A stretch of 64,000 nt of DNA from Alphaproteobacteria bacterium (GTDB taxonomy: Bacteria > Pseudomonadota > Alphaproteobacteria > JAJUGE01), in the NCBI GenBank assembly GCA_029268305.1, contig JAJUGE010000004.1, forward strand, positions 42,177 to 106,176. The letters run 5' to 3'. Shown here piece after piece: positions 62,695 through 64,000 of the stretch. Made by a program: the position numbers and the translations under genes. Positions within the stretch are counted from its first letter, which is position 1. Each line of letters opens with the position of its first letter. The notes under the pieces were generated by a model. The model worked only from the letters and a program-made list of their open reading frames with translations, searched no databases and was not told where the DNA came from.

Positions 62695-63624
62695 TCAACG
62701 GGCGAGCGCCCGTGAATCGCGCACCTCGACGTGGGAGAGCCAGTGGGGCGGGGTCCAGGGCTCGTCGGCCCAGGCGTTGTCCCAGCCGTGGCGGCTGGCA
62801 TGGAAGGCGCGGTCCTGCGCAAAGCGCGAGCGGGCCCACTTCGGCGCGGCCGGGTTGGTCGCCCGTGGCGGGCATTGGGCGACCAGCCCCGCCTGCTCGG
62901 CCGCCTGCTGCGTGGCGACGCGGTGGATGCGCGCCTCGACCGGGTCGACCTCGGGCTCGAACCCGTCGTGCCCGGCCGGCTCGATCAGCCCGCCGGCGGG
63001 TTGTTCCGTCACCGCTTCTTCAGTTGTCATCGCCGGGCTCCGACCCGGCGATCCAGGGGGCGCGTCCACGGTGGTGCCGTCTGGATGCCCGGGTCGAGCC
63101 CCGGCATGACAATCGCGAGAAGAATCCATGGGGAAATGTGGGGTTTCCTCGGGATTCGTGGGGGTGGGCGCCGCTTCGTCCTCCTCGTCCCACTCGTCGA
63201 ACAGGCGGTCGGGGATCATGCCGGCGGGCCGGCCGTCGCTCATGTCGAGGAGCGGGTCGGCGCCGGCGAAGTCGTGGACGGCGCGGTCGGGGAAGAGGCC
63301 GCAGAGGCGCGCCTCGACCTCGATGCAGCGGATCGCGGCGCGGTGGTCGCCGGCCTTGATCGCCCGGCGCATGAGCAGGCGCAGCACGTCGACCAGCTCT
63401 GAGACGCCGGCACTGCGATTGCCCTCGCGCCGCATGCGCAGCTCCTCGATGCGCAGGCGGACGTGCGGCTGCTGCAGTAGGTTGCTGCCCTGCTGCGCGG
63501 CGTTCCCCGGCGCATACCCCGCCGCCCGCGCCGCCGCCGCGCCGCTCGCGCCGCGCGCCACGTGCCGGCAGAAGATCTCCTGACGCTCGGTGAGGGTGCG
63601 GGGCTCGCGGGGACGGTGGCGCAT
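62695..63624 (-). CDS. Terminase-small-subunit-like protein with in-frame palindromic repeat insert
   Basis: The 309-residue protein begins like terminase small subunit/Nu1-type DNA-binding proteins (LTERQEIFCRHVARGASGAA; AARAAGYAPGN; LLQQPHVRLRIEELRM). The C-terminal two thirds are charged and unlike anything I know. Residues about 171-200 are translated from two copies of the palindromic repeat (63025-63059 and 63081-63112), which look inserted in frame. The ATG at 63624 has AAGGAG 8 bases upstream. No other phage gene is near, so it may be a remnant or a domesticated DNA-binding protein. Confidence 0.7.
   Translation of the reverse strand: MRHRPREPRTLTERQEIFCRHVARGASGAAAARAAGYAPGNAAQQGSNLLQQPHVRLRIEELRMRREGNRSAGVSELVDVLRLLMRRAIKAGDHRAAIRCIEVEARLCGLFPDRAVHDFAGADPLLDMSDGRPAGMIPDRLFDEWDEEDEAAPTPTNPEETPHFPMDSSRDCHAGARPGHPDGTTVDAPPGSPGRSPAMTTEEAVTEQPAGGLIEPAGHDGFEPEVDPVEARIHRVATQQAAEQAGLVAQCPPRATNPAAPKWARSRFAQDRAFHASRHGWDNAWADEPWTPPHWLSHVEVRDSRALAR
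63025..63059 (+). repeat. Palindromic repeat copy inside the terminase-like gene (copy A)
   Basis: The unit reads TGTCATCGCCGGGCTCCGAC and on to CCAGGGG, a member of the same family as the tandem array at 63.7 kb and in the same orientation as the (C)ATGCCCGGG halves of that array. Confidence 0.85.
63081..63112 (-). repeat. Palindromic repeat copy inside the terminase-like gene (copy B, inverted)
   Basis: The unit reads CTGGATGCCCGGGTCGAGCC and on to GCATGACAAT, the reverse-complement orientation of copy A. Copies A and B flank a spacer of about 20 bases, making an inverted pair. Confidence 0.85.
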
Positions 63625-64000
63625 GGGGACGGCTCCTTGGCGCATAAAGGTTTATTATCCTAGCATTGAATTCCTAAATACGCAATTTCTCTGTTGTAAT
63701 GCCCGGGCCTCCACCCGGGCCTCCAGGGGTGCGGGGCCGTCGCGAGATGGATCGCCGGGTCAAGCCCAGCGATGACAAGAGGGGGGCCGAGGGAGGAGGT
63801 CGGCAAAGATGAAGCGGTTGTTCCCCCCTTGTCATGCCCGGGCTTGACCGGGCATCCAGGGGTGCGGGCGCCGGGGTGAGATGGATCGCCGGGTCCAGCC
63901 CCGCGATGTCAAAGAAGGGGGCCGAGGGAGGAGGTCGGCAAAAATTAAGCGGGTGTTCCTCCGCTTGTCATGCCGGGCTTGTCCCCGGCCACCAGTGGTG
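63625..64000. repeat. Tandem array of about 135-bp units made of paired palindromic repeats (runs off the window)
   Basis: Three units start at 63699, 63834 and 63970 (spacing 135 and 136 bases); the third is cut by the window end. Each has ATGCCCGGGCTTGACCGGGC in one direction, then GAGATGGATCGCCGGGTC and GATGACAAG in the other, and a purine-rich run GGGGGCCGAGGGAGGAGGTC followed by GGCAAA. The first 70 bases of the feature (63625-63694) are AT-richer and contain the promoter side of the terminase-like gene. No gene is seen. Confidence 0.9.

Noticed and set aside
63660..64000. CRISPR array
   Set aside because: Repeat units are about 135 bases long, the spacing has no unique spacers, and there are no cas genes near.
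62695..64000. Prophage
   Set aside because: Only a terminase-small-subunit-like gene is present; no portal, capsid, integrase or lysis genes and no attachment site were seen.

Overview
The window looks like chromosomal DNA of a high-GC alphaproteobacterium. I place it there by gene content and style, not by any database search: many TRAP/TAXI binding proteins, a ColBD-type hemin-uptake peptide HemP, EcfG-like GGAAC-N16/17-GTT promoters typical of the alphaproteobacterial general stress response, acyl-CoA and UbiD chemistry, and the palindromic intergenic repeat (TCATGCCCGGGCTTGACCC...) common in that class. No rRNA, tRNA, CRISPR or complete prophage was seen. Genes are dense, often with 4-base ATGA overlaps, and most long ORFs on the opposite strand are shadows of high-GC genes.

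Layout. 0-3.3 kb: the cut-off end of an Mrr-type restriction gene, a TAXI-family binding lipoprotein and the glutamate symporter GltS, all leftward. 3.4-5.8 kb: an atypical SDR and an acyl-CoA ligase, rightward. 5.9-10.8 kb: a leftward run with a DctP-type and a TAXI-type binding protein without permease, an EthD protein, a TauD-family dioxygenase and a TDT transporter. 10.9-14.6 kb: glutamate dehydrogenase, a classical SDR and an MFS transporter. 14.7-18.2 kb: a YgjP/YcgN/DUF983 operon, divergent from a UbiD decarboxylase and a free-standing biotinyl domain. 18.2-23.2 kb: an MFS exporter, OsmC, a 42-residue membrane peptide, and a complete TAXI TRAP transporter. 23.4-30.2 kb: an envelope/stress island: two PRC-barrel proteins, a DUF4168 protein, an ECF sigma/anti-sigma pair, a DUF4383 protein, a 28-residue membrane peptide and a CYP152 fatty-acid peroxygenase. 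Five transcription units here and near OsmC carry EcfG-like promoters at nearly constant distance (32-41 nt) from the start codon.

30.2-36.0 kb is a molybdenum-hydroxylase operon (CoxL fused to CoxG, CoxM, CoxS, then an acyl-CoA ligase). 36.2-40.0 kb holds a rhodanese-like protein with a Gly-Tyr-Gln-Pro-rich region, an unknown exported protein, and a cobalt-type nitrile hydratase with an accessory protein ending in a His-Asp tail. 40.2-43.2 kb: a cupin and a pair of acyl-CoA dehydrogenase subunits.

43.2-53.2 kb is an iron acquisition locus: ApbE, DUF4198, DUF2271 (with a flavinylation-like motif), a PepSY membrane protein, a small exported protein, a PiuC hydroxylase, a TonB-dependent siderophore receptor, HemP, TonB, two ExbD and ExbB. 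Fur-like boxes precede hemP and exbB. The genes fit uptake of ferric siderophore across the outer membrane plus flavin-based reduction in the periplasm. 54.1-61.0 kb: an Lrp/AsnC regulator, a 1-Cys peroxiredoxin, then a siroheme and assimilatory sulfate reduction operon (met8-like, cobA, cysJ, cysH, cysI). 61.0-64.0 kb: a GMC oxidoreductase, a terminase-small-subunit-like protein that carries palindromic repeats inside its reading frame, and a tandem array of about 135-bp units built from the same repeat, running off the right edge.
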